A DNA stretch of 22,950 nt from an uncultured Kiritimatiellota bacterium (GCA_934667425.1 CAKULV010000048.1:1-22950); one strand, 5' to 3'. Shown: positions 7,755-16,677, numbered from the stretch's first letter. Program-made: numbers and translations. Notes: generated by a model from the sequence alone, not told the origin.

Positions 7755-8957
7755 ATGGAGAAGAATATAATGACTTTAACGGCAACTTTACTGGCGACCA
7801 TCGCTGCCGCGAATCCGCTTGCGGATTGGCCGAAGGGATGTGAACCGGAGACGATCGGCTGCCGCGTCACGGAGCAGTTCCTCTCGGCTGATCCTGAACG
7901 TTATGCGCCCAAGGGTTTCGATGGCAAATTCGGGAACGGCACCGCCGTCCATTATGCGATGGTCTCGCTTTGGGTCAACGCGATTGACTTTGCGGTCCTT
8001 AGCGGCAACGCGGAACTGGAGTCGCGTCTCCTGAAGCGGTTCGATCCGTACTATCCTGGCGGAACGCTTGCCGATCACATCTCAAAGCCGAAGCATGTCG
8101 ACTTCTACATATTCGGGGCGTTGCCGTACACCGTCTATCGCCGCACAGGCGACCGGCGGGCGCTTGAGATGGGGAGCTTCTATGCCGACGGTCAGTGGGC
8201 GATGCCGCAGGTGGATGACCATGAGCGGACGTTCACTCCCTGGCTCCTGAAGACGGCGAAGCTCCACAATCTCGACTACGCAAGCGAGCTTAAATGGTGG
8301 AAGGCGGGATACACGCCGCAGACGCGCCTCTGGATCGACGACATGTACATGATCACAGTCCTCCAGACGCGGGCATATGCCGCGACTGGAGACCGCAAGT
8401 ACCTCGACCGTACGGCATACGAGATGTGCCTCTATATCGATCGTCTCCAGCTCAAGGAAGGTCCGGCCGCCGGACTTTTCTACCACGAGCCGTCCGTGCC
8501 GTTCGTATGGGCTCGCGGCGCTGGCTGGATGGCGGCCGGCATGGCAATAGTCCTTTCATACATGCCGGAAGGCCATCCGCATTACGCGAAGATCATGGAT
8601 GGATACCGCAAGATGATGTCTGCGCTCCTGAAGTATCAGCGCAAGGATGGACTTTGGGGGCAGGTAGTCACGGATTCCGAAATGTGGAGCGAGACATCCG
8701 GCTCGGCTATGTACGCCTATGCGTTCATCGAGGGAGTCCGCCACGGCTGGCTGGACGGCAGGTATGCGGAGGCGGCCCGCACTGCCTATCTTGCGCTGTG
8801 CGCTCGTTTGGACGAGTACGCGAACCTTGCGGGTGTGTGCGAGGGTACTGGTGCGCGGAACGACCGGGCCTGGTACGAGAATCGGCGCAGGATCAACGGG
8901 GATCCCCACGGGCAGGCTCCGATGCTGTGGATCTGCAACGCCTTGCTGGCAAGATAG
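7755..8957 (+). CDS. GH105/GH88-family unsaturated uronyl hydrolase, exported
   Basis: A 400-residue (alpha/alpha)6-barrel hydrolase expected to remove the unsaturated uronic acid left by polysaccharide lyases. Family motifs are visible: WIDDMYM (193-199, with the conserved catalytic Asp at 195/196), WARGAGW (252-258), GLWGQVVTD (299-307), ETSGSAMYAY (313-322) and DPHGQAPMLW (383-392). The GH105 type (rhamnogalacturonan) fits better than GH88, but I cannot separate them with certainty. The N-terminus is a short signal peptide ending near AAAN. The ATG at 7755 is preferred because it adds Lys3; the ATG at 7770 has a good GGAGAAG site 6 nt upstream and is a real alternative. The gene starts 5 bp after the PATR gene and ends 14 bp before the next, so it is mid-operon. 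Export implies oligosaccharide processing in the periplasm or outside. Confidence 0.88.
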   Translation: MEKNIMTLTATLLATIAAANPLADWPKGCEPETIGCRVTEQFLSADPERYAPKGFDGKFGNGTAVHYAMVSLWVNAIDFAVLSGNAELESRLLKRFDPYYPGGTLADHISKPKHVDFYIFGALPYTVYRRTGDRRALEMGSFYADGQWAMPQVDDHERTFTPWLLKTAKLHNLDYASELKWWKAGYTPQTRLWIDDMYMITVLQTRAYAATGDRKYLDRTAYEMCLYIDRLQLKEGPAAGLFYHEPSVPFVWARGAGWMAAGMAIVLSYMPEGHPHYAKIMDGYRKMMSALLKYQRKDGLWGQVVTDSEMWSETSGSAMYAYAFIEGVRHGWLDGRYAEAARTAYLALCARLDEYANLAGVCEGTGARNDRAWYENRRRINGDPHGQAPMLWICNALLAR

Positions 8958-8971
8958 GGGGATGAGGAAAC

Positions 8972-11900
8972 ATGTTAACCGCATTGCTCGCCGCCGTCGC
9001 GGCGTTTTCCCTGGAGTGGAACGCGACCTGCGACACGTCCGTTCCGTACGAGGTGGAGCTGAATCCTGCCAAGATCGGAGCGGAGGGCTTTGCCGTCTTT
9101 GCGGACGGACGGAGCCTCGCGTCCGTGACGATGCCCGGCAAGGCCCCGAACACGATCCGCCTGAGGTTTCACGTGCCGGACGGTACGCGAAGCCTCATGT
9201 GCCGGAGTGCGTCTGCGGCACCGTTCGCGGACACTGCAAAGGTTGACAATCTTTTTGCGGATGCCTTGAATGATGCGAACCGGTCGCGATGGGTTCTGCC
9301 GAAGGGAGTGACGGCGCAAGCGGTTGATGGCGGACTTCAGTTCGCCTACGCCGGTGGTGTCGGTCAGTCGGCGCACGTCACATATGCTGTGGATGTCCCC
9401 GAAGGCCTTGCCGGGAAGCCTGTTCGTCAGGAAATCGACCTCACGAGCCGCACGCATCTTGTCTGGGGCGGCAAGAGTTTCATTGAGCAGATTGACGCGA
9501 AGGGGAATGTTCTTCCCGAGACGCTTTGCGACGTTCGCTGGACGAGCCATATGCGTCCGAACGGCAAGCTCTGCGACTACCGGGACGAAGGACACATCCA
9601 CCCGAAGGCCAGAAAGCTGCGCTTTAAGCTTGAACTTCGCGACTGCAAGTACGAATACGATGAATACGGCCGCAAGATAACCGACCGCACACTATCTTTG
9701 CCGCGCATCGACCTCACGGGGCTTGCGGTGCGCGTGGGTGCGGATCTCCCGTTCCCGAAATGGGACGACGGTTGCTTTGGAACGGGCGTTTCTGGCAAGC
9801 CCGGCGACACGTCGCTCCGGATGGGCGGCGCATCGGGGCGCAGCGTCTTCTTCCCTACGCACACGCGCGCGGCGTGGACGCAGAGCCACCAGTTCCGCGA
9901 AGAAAAAGACATCTGCTATCCGGTCGGCGCGGGCACGGTCGAGGCTTGGGTCAAGCCGGACTGGAAGACGTTTGCGGAACGGCGTGATGCATTTGCCAAG
10001 GCACAACGCCTCAGAAAGTCCGAGCCTTGCGTCATATTCGACGCCTATCAGGGTTATATCGCCTGTGAGGGCAAGCGCGGCATGGGCAAGATGTTCTTCG
10101 TCACCTACGAGCCGACGACACGCCAACTTTCACTCCTGATGCGCGACTATAAGGCGAATCTTTTCGAAAAGTCGTTTGATGTCGAGATTCCTGATCGTGT
10201 CTGGAGCCATCTGGCGGTTGCGTGGAAACCTGGGGACATGGCGACGGTCTACCTTTCCGGGCGCAAGGTCGGCGAAATGCCGCTGAATGGTTTCGAAATC
10301 ATGGATATTGCCGACAAGTCGGTCAGGAATCCCAACGACCGCGCGGTTCCCATGGAGTTCAACTTCGGCGCATCCTTCGAATGGGCGAGGTTGGCCGGCG
10401 ACAATGCCGTTGCGCCGCCGGGCGGCGTATTCTTCGAGGGGGAGGGCGACTGCCTTCGCATTTCGTCTGGCTGCCGCTACACGACCGATTTCTCGCCTGC
10501 GCGAAGCTTCGCGCTTGATGACGACACGCGAGCGCTCTTCACGTTCGACCGGACATTCGACGGCGTGACGGGTGGCGGCTTTGGCTTTCTGCCGTGTTCC
10601 GTACGCAGCCTTTCCGACCGCGTCGACCACGAGCTTAAGCTTGCGGATGGCCGGACGATCCAGTACTATCCGAAAGCGTTGCCGCCATCGGTCGATCCGT
10701 ACAGGACGCTCGATCATGACAACTATCCCGTGCTGCCGACCGATGCCGAGTATCGCGAGGCGCGTGTGGCGAAGACGCTGACGCGGACAATGAAAAGCGG
10801 CGACAAGGTCTCGTTTGGCGCGGCGGAGCGGGCCTATCCGGATTACGTTGAGTATGCAAACCTGTCGGAGACAGAAACGCTCGACTACCCGATTGCGGTG
10901 CGTGACGGACGCCCTGATCCGCGCTCGTTTGGCGACCTTTCCGACACGCTCTGCGCAGCGGCGGAGAATGACCGCGAGCGGGCCGAGGATGTGTTCCAGT
11001 TCGCGATGCGGGCGAGCGACTACTTCATGAACCATCAGGCGAGTTTCGCAGCCGGTTCTGACATTCCGCAGTCCGCCTGCTACGAGGCGATGGTCATGCT
11101 CAACAGCTACTGCGGCTTCGAGTGCGGGCCGTTGAACAACATGACGGCCAACATGCTTGCGACAGTCACGGGGTGCCCGGCCGGGCAGACGGCAGGCTAT
11201 GGGCATGAGTTCCAGCAGGCCTTCTACGACGGCAAGAACCACATCTACGATCTCTCGGCGCGGCTGTATTTTCCGGCGGCGGACAACGAGACGGCCTCAT
11301 ACCTCAAAGAGGCCGGAGACCAGCCCGGCATCTTCCCCCGCGTCGGCAAGAGCGTCGACCACTTCATACGCCGTTCGACACGCGGCAACTGGGTGCGCAA
11401 CCCGAGCTATCAGGAGAAGTTCGGCGCGGTGCTGAATCCGGGCGAGCGGATGCGCGTCTACTATGCGAACAATGCGCAGATGAACAACCTCCAGACACAT
11501 GCGCGCAAGGGTGCATACTCGTGGCCGAAGCTGTTGCCCGGCACTCTTGACTACGCGAAGGTCGCCGGGGCGGACGATTCGACAGAATGGCTTGTGCGCA
11601 AGGATCGCGTGTTCCCGCACTATTCGTCGGCGTTCATCACGTTCGACGGCAAGCCGAATGCAAAGAACCCTGCGTTCGCCAAAAGCGGAGACGGCTTCGT
11701 CTACAAGGTCTATTCGCCATATCCGGTGGTTTTCGGCGAATACGCGGCGTTCCTCTCGAATGGACACGCGGTGGAACTCGAACTCTCGACGGATGGCGGC
11801 AAGACGTTCCGGCGCGTTCCTGCGGACAGGAAAGGCATCGCCCGCCTTGAGTACATGGTAAAGGCACGCTACCGATATCTCGTCAAGGTGCGTGCGCCGC

Positions 11901-12847
11901 TTGAGCAGGTCGTGCGTTTTGTGGCGAAAACTGAGGGCGAAGTCAATCCCCGTGTCTATCCCGGCTGGGTGAAGGGCGGCAATAACGTATTCACGTTCAA
12001 GAGCGAATCGCAGACATCGGCGAGAGTTACGTTCGGCTGGCGCGAACCGTCAAAGGAAATCGTGATAGACGGCACGGTGCATCAGGGGGCGATTCCCGGT
12101 TTTGAGCGCGAGCTTGCCGCGATGGATCCGGTAAATGGGCTGTCTCTCAAGGTGTCCGGCGTTTCCCCGATGGCGACGGCAAGAACCTGTGGACGCATTG
12201 ATGCGGCGTTGTCGGACGGGCTTCTGCGTCTCTCGTACGCGCCGCAGAAGCGTCCGGCGATCAAACACGGCACGGACAATCCCGAAAAGCCTGAGGAGTT
12301 CCCGGCGTTCGCAGCGGTTGACATCGTTGACGGCGATGCGGTAAAGACGCTGACCGTCATCATTGCGCCGAACGTGCGGCTTCTGCTGCCGGAAAACCCG
12401 GATGCAATGAAACACGTGTTCACGTTTGACGAGATTCCTGCGGGACCATATCAGGTCTGGACGCTGGCGCGTACCGAGAGCCGAGGCAACACGGGCACCT
12501 ACCGCTTCAGGGACCTGAATGATCCGAAGGTCGAATGGCGCGCTTGGCAGAGCACAAATGAATCCTACGACTATCGCGGCATGGTGTTCTTTGGTCGGGA
12601 AGGCGAACTCGGACGCTGGAAATGGTCGACGGTCGATCGCCGCGACATCCAGCATTCGGCGTCTGGACACATGATCAAGACGCTTGACTTCCCCGCGACA
12701 AAGACGTTCACGATCTACCAGCCCTGGAAGGCCGGTCGTACATCGCTTGGCGCGGTGCTGATCGTGCCTGGCGCCGGCGTCGAGGCCGAACTGGAAATGC
12801 GCAACATTTTCTTCGGACTCAATTCTGATCCGTTTCACGTCAAGTAA
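8972..12847 (+). CDS. Large secreted LamG + transglutaminase-like protein of unknown role
   Basis: A 1291-residue exported protein with GAGGAAA just upstream and a short hydrophobic N-terminus (MLTALLAAVAAF). Residues about 20-255 look like jelly-roll beta domains. A LamG/concanavalin-like domain follows (about 285-475), with GTVEAWVKPDW and WSHLAVAWKPGDMATVYLSG. Residues about 660-765 match a transglutaminase-like core: CGFECGPLNNM with Cys718 (Cys714 nearby), then GYGHEFQQAFYDGKNHIYD with His745 and Asp760 at family spacing. The rest, to 1291, is beta-rich and unassigned. Transglutaminase-like folds include peptidases, amidases and cross-linking enzymes, so the reaction cannot be named. It sits 14 bp from each neighbour in the operon, which points to a role on the same glycan or on a protein carrying it. 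LamG is likely; the catalytic triad reading is moderately supported. Confidence 0.7.
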   Translation: MLTALLAAVAAFSLEWNATCDTSVPYEVELNPAKIGAEGFAVFADGRSLASVTMPGKAPNTIRLRFHVPDGTRSLMCRSASAAPFADTAKVDNLFADALNDANRSRWVLPKGVTAQAVDGGLQFAYAGGVGQSAHVTYAVDVPEGLAGKPVRQEIDLTSRTHLVWGGKSFIEQIDAKGNVLPETLCDVRWTSHMRPNGKLCDYRDEGHIHPKARKLRFKLELRDCKYEYDEYGRKITDRTLSLPRIDLTGLAVRVGADLPFPKWDDGCFGTGVSGKPGDTSLRMGGASGRSVFFPTHTRAAWTQSHQFREEKDICYPVGAGTVEAWVKPDWKTFAERRDAFAKAQRLRKSEPCVIFDAYQGYIACEGKRGMGKMFFVTYEPTTRQLSLLMRDYKANLFEKSFDVEIPDRVWSHLAVAWKPGDMATVYLSGRKVGEMPLNGFEIMDIADKSVRNPNDRAVPMEFNFGASFEWARLAGDNAVAPPGGVFFEGEGDCLRISSGCRYTTDFSPARSFALDDDTRALFTFDRTFDGVTGGGFGFLPCSVRSLSDRVDHELKLADGRTIQYYPKALPPSVDPYRTLDHDNYPVLPTDAEYREARVAKTLTRTMKSGDKVSFGAAERAYPDYVEYANLSETETLDYPIAVRDGRPDPRSFGDLSDTLCAAAENDRERAEDVFQFAMRASDYFMNHQASFAAGSDIPQSACYEAMVMLNSYCGFECGPLNNMTANMLATVTGCPAGQTAGYGHEFQQAFYDGKNHIYDLSARLYFPAADNETASYLKEAGDQPGIFPRVGKSVDHFIRRSTRGNWVRNPSYQEKFGAVLNPGERMRVYYANNAQMNNLQTHARKGAYSWPKLLPGTLDYAKVAGADDSTEWLVRKDRVFPHYSSAFITFDGKPNAKNPAFAKSGDGFVYKVYSPYPVVFGEYAAFLSNGHAVELELSTDGGKTFRRVPADRKGIARLEYMVKARYRYLVKVRAPLEQVVRFVAKTEGEVNPRVYPGWVKGGNNVFTFKSESQTSARVTFGWREPSKEIVIDGTVHQGAIPGFERELAAMDPVNGLSLKVSGVSPMATARTCGRIDAALSDGLLRLSYAPQKRPAIKHGTDNPEKPEEFPAFAAVDIVDGDAVKTLTVIIAPNVRLLLPENPDAMKHVFTFDEIPAGPYQVWTLARTESRGNTGTYRFRDLNDPKVEWRAWQSTNESYDYRGMVFFGREGELGRWKWSTVDRRDIQHSASGHMIKTLDFPATKTFTIYQPWKAGRTSLGAVLIVPGAGVEAELEMRNIFFGLNSDPFHVK

Positions 12848-12861
12848 TTGGGTGTGTTAAA

Positions 12862-15615
12862 ATGAAAACGTTGATTACTCTCATTGGAATTCTTGCGGCA
12901 GTTGTCGCCGAGGCCGCGAAGGGGCATGATTCGTTCGTTGTCGTTGGCGATGGCGCGATGCGTCCACTCCGCTACGAGGGGATGCGCTCCGAGGCGGCGC
13001 TTGGCAGCTGGATTGACGAGACGGACGACTACTACGTCAACTGGGACGTACACATCCTCAACTATTCTGCGAAGGGGCAGACGACCGAGACGTTCGTCGC
13101 CGGCGACCGGGCGCATGAGTTCATGAAGGAGATCCGTCCGGGCGACGGCGTGCTGATCGCGCTGGAGGCGAAGACGGCGGATGCGCTCCGCCGTCTGGTG
13201 AAGGGCGCGAAGGAAAAGGGCGGTGAGGTGGTTCTCGCCAACACGCTTGGTTCGCCTGATTCCGGGTTTGCAAGGGCGGTGGCCGGCGAGGAGAAGGTAG
13301 CGTTCGTCGACGTGCGCAAGTTGGCTGGCGTCGGGGCCGCAGAGACCGTGATGGACGTTCCGCTTGCCGAGGCTCGGCGCATCGCGGGGCTTTTCGTCGC
13401 CGAGGCGAGACGTCAAGGGCTTCGCTTCGCCAAACACTACGTATCGGGCAAGCCCGCGAAAGTGCCGCGTCGGCGTTGGGATAGGCGCCAGCGCATCGAG
13501 CAGAGGATCGCGATGATGGGACCGGTCGCCCGCGGCGCCTTCGTGGTCCGTCCGACATACACCTCTGTCGGTTTCCGCTTGGGGGCCAAACCCGGCATGG
13601 GTGCCTTGGAGGCGCATTTCCGCAAGGTCGGAGAGGATGTATGGCGGAAGGCGAGGCACTCGCCGCCGTATTTCGAGGATGCCGAGGAGTATCGCGGATC
13701 GATCATGGGACTCCAGGAAGACACCGAGTATGAGCTGAAGGTCGGCGATGCGACGACGACCTTCCGCACATGGCGGACGGATGTGCCGGTTGCGCGAATG
13801 GTGGTCTTGGACGAGACGACCCGCTTCCCGCTCGTCATTTCAGACAAGGGGACGGAGGGTGGCTGGATACGCTACACGGCGAAGCCGGGCGTTGTCCTGA
13901 GGCGCGATCGCAAGGGAAGCTTTATCAAAGTGAAGGATGCATCCTGCGTGCTGATCGAGGGCATCCATTTCGCCGGTGGCGGTGGCCAAGGATGCGAACC
14001 GCTGCGCATCGAGAATTCCGGACACGTGCGCGTGCGAAACTGCGAGTTCACCGGATGGGGCGTTGGCGGCGAGGCAGACTTCACGCGTCGCGGTCAGCCG
14101 GTTGCCGATGGGAAGATCGTCAATTTCGATGCGGCACTGATGATCGGACGGGGTGCGAAATGCACAACGGTGGAACGGTGCTACTTCCATGACGCATACG
14201 GAAAGTCCAACAGCTGGAAGTATTCCCATCCGGCGGGGAACGAGGCGATCATGATGTGCCGTCCGGAGCACTCGACCGTTCTCCGCTGGAACGACATGGT
14301 CGGCAGCGATCTCCACCGCTTCAACGATGCTGTGGAGGGCGAGGCTAACTTCTGGGAGAACGGCGGGTTCAACTGCGATGCCGACATCGACGGCAACTTC
14401 CTCATCTTCTGCAATGACGACGACATCGAGTTGGACGGCGGACAGTGCAACGTGCGGTGCTTCCGCAACCGGTTCGAGAGCGCGTACTGCGGAGTGTCGA
14501 TCCAAGGCTGCATGGTTTCGCCGGTCTATGTGTGCGACAACGAATTCGCGGGACTTTGCGACGAGTTCGGCGGCGCGGGACAGCAGATCAAGACATGGGG
14601 ATTCGACATCTACGGACGCAGCCCAGTGGCCTACATCTTCGACAACGTCTTCAACGGGCAGGGGATTCGTCCACAGGCCTCCTTCATCGCGCCGCGTGGA
14701 ATTGTCGAGAACAATCGGGATAATCCGGCGTCGCATCGAAGCGCACCGCGTGTCGAATACCCGGTGCGTCCGTTGCCGTTCCTTCTGGACGTGGCTCGCA
14801 TCGACGGCGTGGAGGTAAGGAAGGGCGTGGCTAATCCGGCGAACGTGGCGTTCAAGGCCCGTTGGACTGGAGCAAAGGATGGGGAACGCGTTAAATTCAC
14901 GGTGAGAAAGAATGATGATGCGGATTGGTTCGACGTGCATCCCGCGACAGGTTCGATCGGTCCGGGCGAGACTGTGGACTTCACGTTGGCCTTCAAGCCA
15001 GAGCGGATGAACAATCGGCGCTTCTATCGTGGAGCGTTCCTCGTCAGGGATGAGAAAGGGCTTTCGCGCGTCTGCTCGGTATATGCGGCGACGGACTTCG
15101 CGCCGCCGTTCCGCGCGGAGAAGGATGGCGAATTCGCCCAGTACATCGACGCATTCAGGCCGGCTTCAGGCAAGCCGGATGTCGTGGAAGATCCGCGAGG
15201 GCAGGGCGGCAAGGCGATCCTCCTTGAGAGCGGCAAGTCCTCTAAGTCTAAGGATGACAAGGATGCCGAGCCATTGACGTATGCCTTTGAGGTTTTGAAG
15301 CGCGGACGCTACTATTTCCACATCCATGGGGCATCCACGCCTCCGACTGAAGACCTTTGGGCGGACGGCGGAAAGGCGATACTGTCCGTCTCGGTGGATG
15401 GTGCTCCGATGCGCGATTCCGAACATGGGGCAAAGTCCTGGATGGGCTGGACGATCATTGCGCCCGGAAATCGCTGGGGCAATTCCATCGGGTTCTTCGA
15501 TCTTGAGCCCGGCCGATACACGATCTCGATCGGGGCGAAGACGAAAAAATGGGCGCCGTTCTACTTCGATGGCATAGTCCTGACCGACTCGCCGGAATCG
15601 TTTGAGATCCGGTAG
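12862..15615 (+). CDS. Secreted right-handed beta-helix (pectate-lyase-like) protein with a degenerate SGNH/CE12-like domain
   Basis: A 917-residue exported protein. After a signal peptide (1-19) comes a domain (about 22-190) that follows the block order of CE12 rhamnogalacturonan acetylesterases. The residues are changed: GDG (29-31) replaces GDS, NYSAKGQTTETF (67-78) keeps block II, PGDGVLIALEAKTAD (93-107) lacks the GHND asparagine, and DVPLAEA (165-171) lacks the histidine. It is probably catalytically dead. An Fn3-like segment (about 225-305) leads to a right-handed parallel beta-helix (about 315-615) with short repeated units such as SCVLIEGIHF and GHVRVRNCEF. An Ig-like domain (about 650-745) and a beta-sandwich carbohydrate-binding-like end (about 755-917) follow. 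It is the last gene of the operon. The helix may be a lyase or hydrolase for pectin-like chains; catalytic residues cannot be assigned by eye. Beta-helix: strong. CE12 ancestry: fairly strong. Confidence 0.78.
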   Translation: MKTLITLIGILAAVVAEAAKGHDSFVVVGDGAMRPLRYEGMRSEAALGSWIDETDDYYVNWDVHILNYSAKGQTTETFVAGDRAHEFMKEIRPGDGVLIALEAKTADALRRLVKGAKEKGGEVVLANTLGSPDSGFARAVAGEEKVAFVDVRKLAGVGAAETVMDVPLAEARRIAGLFVAEARRQGLRFAKHYVSGKPAKVPRRRWDRRQRIEQRIAMMGPVARGAFVVRPTYTSVGFRLGAKPGMGALEAHFRKVGEDVWRKARHSPPYFEDAEEYRGSIMGLQEDTEYELKVGDATTTFRTWRTDVPVARMVVLDETTRFPLVISDKGTEGGWIRYTAKPGVVLRRDRKGSFIKVKDASCVLIEGIHFAGGGGQGCEPLRIENSGHVRVRNCEFTGWGVGGEADFTRRGQPVADGKIVNFDAALMIGRGAKCTTVERCYFHDAYGKSNSWKYSHPAGNEAIMMCRPEHSTVLRWNDMVGSDLHRFNDAVEGEANFWENGGFNCDADIDGNFLIFCNDDDIELDGGQCNVRCFRNRFESAYCGVSIQGCMVSPVYVCDNEFAGLCDEFGGAGQQIKTWGFDIYGRSPVAYIFDNVFNGQGIRPQASFIAPRGIVENNRDNPASHRSAPRVEYPVRPLPFLLDVARIDGVEVRKGVANPANVAFKARWTGAKDGERVKFTVRKNDDADWFDVHPATGSIGPGETVDFTLAFKPERMNNRRFYRGAFLVRDEKGLSRVCSVYAATDFAPPFRAEKDGEFAQYIDAFRPASGKPDVVEDPRGQGGKAILLESGKSSKSKDDKDAEPLTYAFEVLKRGRYYFHIHGASTPPTEDLWADGGKAILSVSVDGAPMRDSEHGAKSWMGWTIIAPGNRWGNSIGFFDLEPGRYTISIGAKTKKWAPFYFDGIVLTDSPESFEIR

Positions 15616-15644
15616 AATCCGCCCCGTCCGGCGCAGCCGTAGTG

Positions 15645-15668
15645 GCGATGGCGCCCACGCCATGTCGC
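15645..15668 (+). terminator. Hairpin after the polysaccharide operon, no T tract
   Basis: GCGATGGCG (15645-15653) pairs with CGCCA-TG-TCGC (15658-15668): nine base pairs, a two-base bulge and a CCCA loop. It lies 30 bp after the last stop codon of the operon. Without a T run it could be a 3' stabilising or rho-type end rather than an intrinsic terminator. Confidence 0.3.
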
Positions 15669-15784
15669 AGTTGACGACCCCTGGGGAGCGGCGCCAGCTG
15701 ATCGTCGCGTACGTCCTGCGCAGATACGGCCTCGTCAGGAGGCTGTTCCCGCCTCTCATCGGACGGCAGGCGACACCCCCTTGA
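15662..15784 (+). CDS. Doubtful 40-codon ORF
   Basis: A short frame beginning MSQLTTPGERRQL and rich in Arg and Leu, ending GRQATPP. It has no Shine-Dalgarno sequence, its ATG lies inside the hairpin at 15645-15668, and its stop overlaps the -35 of the next promoter. It may be a chance ORF or a remnant of a lost gene. I do not recognise it. Confidence 0.15.
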   Translation: MSQLTTPGERRQLIVAYVLRRYGLVRRLFPPLIGRQATPP

Positions 15785-15809
15785 CTTCAACTGCGATTTT
15801 TAGGATAAT
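15781..15809 (+). promoter_or_regulatory. Sigma-70 promoter ahead of an orphan signal-peptide ORF
   Basis: TTGACT (15781-15786) and GATAAT (15804-15809) are separated by exactly 17 bp, a near-consensus housekeeping promoter. GAAAGGAA (15831-15838) follows before the ATG at 15846. Its present cargo is only a gene remnant and then ogt. Confidence 0.6.
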
Positions 15810-15845
15810 CCGCCACAGACAGAGGGGTCTGAAAGGAACAGAGAA

Positions 15846-16175
15846 ATGAAATGCAATGGCATGAAGGTTGTATGGTGTGCGGTTCTTGCCGGGGGACTTG
15901 GATTCCTTTCGGTACAGGCCGAGAATGTTAATGAGAATAAGAGCGATGTGCGCGGCAGTCATTGCGTGCCCGAGAAGTGCGCAACGCTGTCACCCATCGC
16001 GGCGGCCCGTTTGCCGCCTGGTTGCCGAAATAGGCTTTTCGACAACCTTTGCCGGATTCGCTTTGCGTACTTCACAAAATGGGTGCAAGATGGTGTGTGT
16101 TCAAAAATATGCGTCGCCGGTGGGCGGCATGTTGCTGGCGGCGGACGAGATCGGGCTGACGGGCCTGTGGTTTGA
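15846..16175 (+). pseudogene. Orphan signal peptide; remnant of a secreted-protein gene
   Basis: The frame starts MKCNGMKVVWCAVLAGGLGF and runs to a signal-peptidase-like VQA|EN, preceded by a good promoter and ribosome site. After about 35 residues it turns into a Cys- and Arg-rich chain (for example HCVPEKCATL) with no domain I recognise, and it runs 86 nt into ogt in another frame. The best reading is the intact 5' end of a secreted-protein gene whose body was deleted. A real small secreted peptide is less likely. The promoter may now drive ogt. Confidence 0.45.
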
Positions 16176-16623
16176 AGGCGAGAAGTTCTTCGCCGACAAC
16201 CTTCCGGCGAAACATGAGGAGAGGAAAACCGCGACGCTGGCGGCGGCCAAGCGCTGGCTGGACATCTACTTTAAGGGCAAGGAGCCGGACTTCACGCCGC
16301 CGCTGCATCCCGTCGGCTCGGCGTTCCGCATGAAGGTCTGGGATATCCTTCTGCAGATTCCCTACGGGCAGACCGTCACCTACGGCTGGATCGCCAGGCA
16401 GCTTGCGGCGCAAGAAGGTCTCGCTCGAATGTCCGCACAGGCCGTCGGCGGCGCCGTGGGGCACAACGAGATCTCCATCATCATCCCCTGCCATCGGGTC
16501 GTGGGGACGAGCGGCAGCCTGACGGGGTACGCGGGCGGCCTGGACAGGAAGATCGCGCTGCTGAAGACGGAGCACGTCGACATGAGCCGCTTCTTCGTCC
16601 CGAAGAAAGGAACTGCGCTGTAG
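16090..16623 (+). CDS. ogt: Methylated-DNA--protein-cysteine methyltransferase
   Basis: A 177-residue DNA repair protein that moves the methyl group from O6-methylguanine onto its own cysteine in a one-time reaction. The active-site motif IIPCHRVVGT places the acceptor at Cys134. The DNA-binding helix and arginine-finger region (MSAQAVGGAVGHNEIS, 114-129) and the tail GSLTGYAGGLDRKIALL are canonical. The start is set at 16090 because the family begins about ten residues before SPVGGMLLAADE; the frame is open further upstream, but that part has no family resemblance. No clear Shine-Dalgarno sequence is present. It probably depends on the promoter at 15781 or on local background transcription. 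Family certainty is high; start certainty is moderate. Confidence 0.92.
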   Translation: MVCVQKYASPVGGMLLAADEIGLTGLWFEGEKFFADNLPAKHEERKTATLAAAKRWLDIYFKGKEPDFTPPLHPVGSAFRMKVWDILLQIPYGQTVTYGWIARQLAAQEGLARMSAQAVGGAVGHNEISIIIPCHRVVGTSGSLTGYAGGLDRKIALLKTEHVDMSRFFVPKKGTAL

Positions 16624-16677
16624 CGCACACGGTGGGCAAAACACGCCTGTGCGCCAGCTTTCCCGCGCCAGTTTTTT
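16623..16677 (+). terminator. Hairpin after ogt with a delayed T tract
   Basis: GCGCACA (16623-16629) pairs with TGTGCGC (16648-16654), extended by GG/CC across a one-base bulge. A TTTTTT tract lies at 16672-16677, about 17 nt after the stem. That is too far for a classical intrinsic terminator, so this is a weak call. Confidence 0.3.

Noticed and set aside
10130..11242. Antisense frame (370 codons) opposite the LamG/transglutaminase-like gene
   Set aside because: Shadow of GC-rich coding DNA; no ribosome site or recognisable domain. The same applies to 13840-14940.
15868..16089. N-terminal extension of ogt
   Set aside because: Residues before MVCVQKYASP have no family resemblance, and the normal protein length is reached from 16090.
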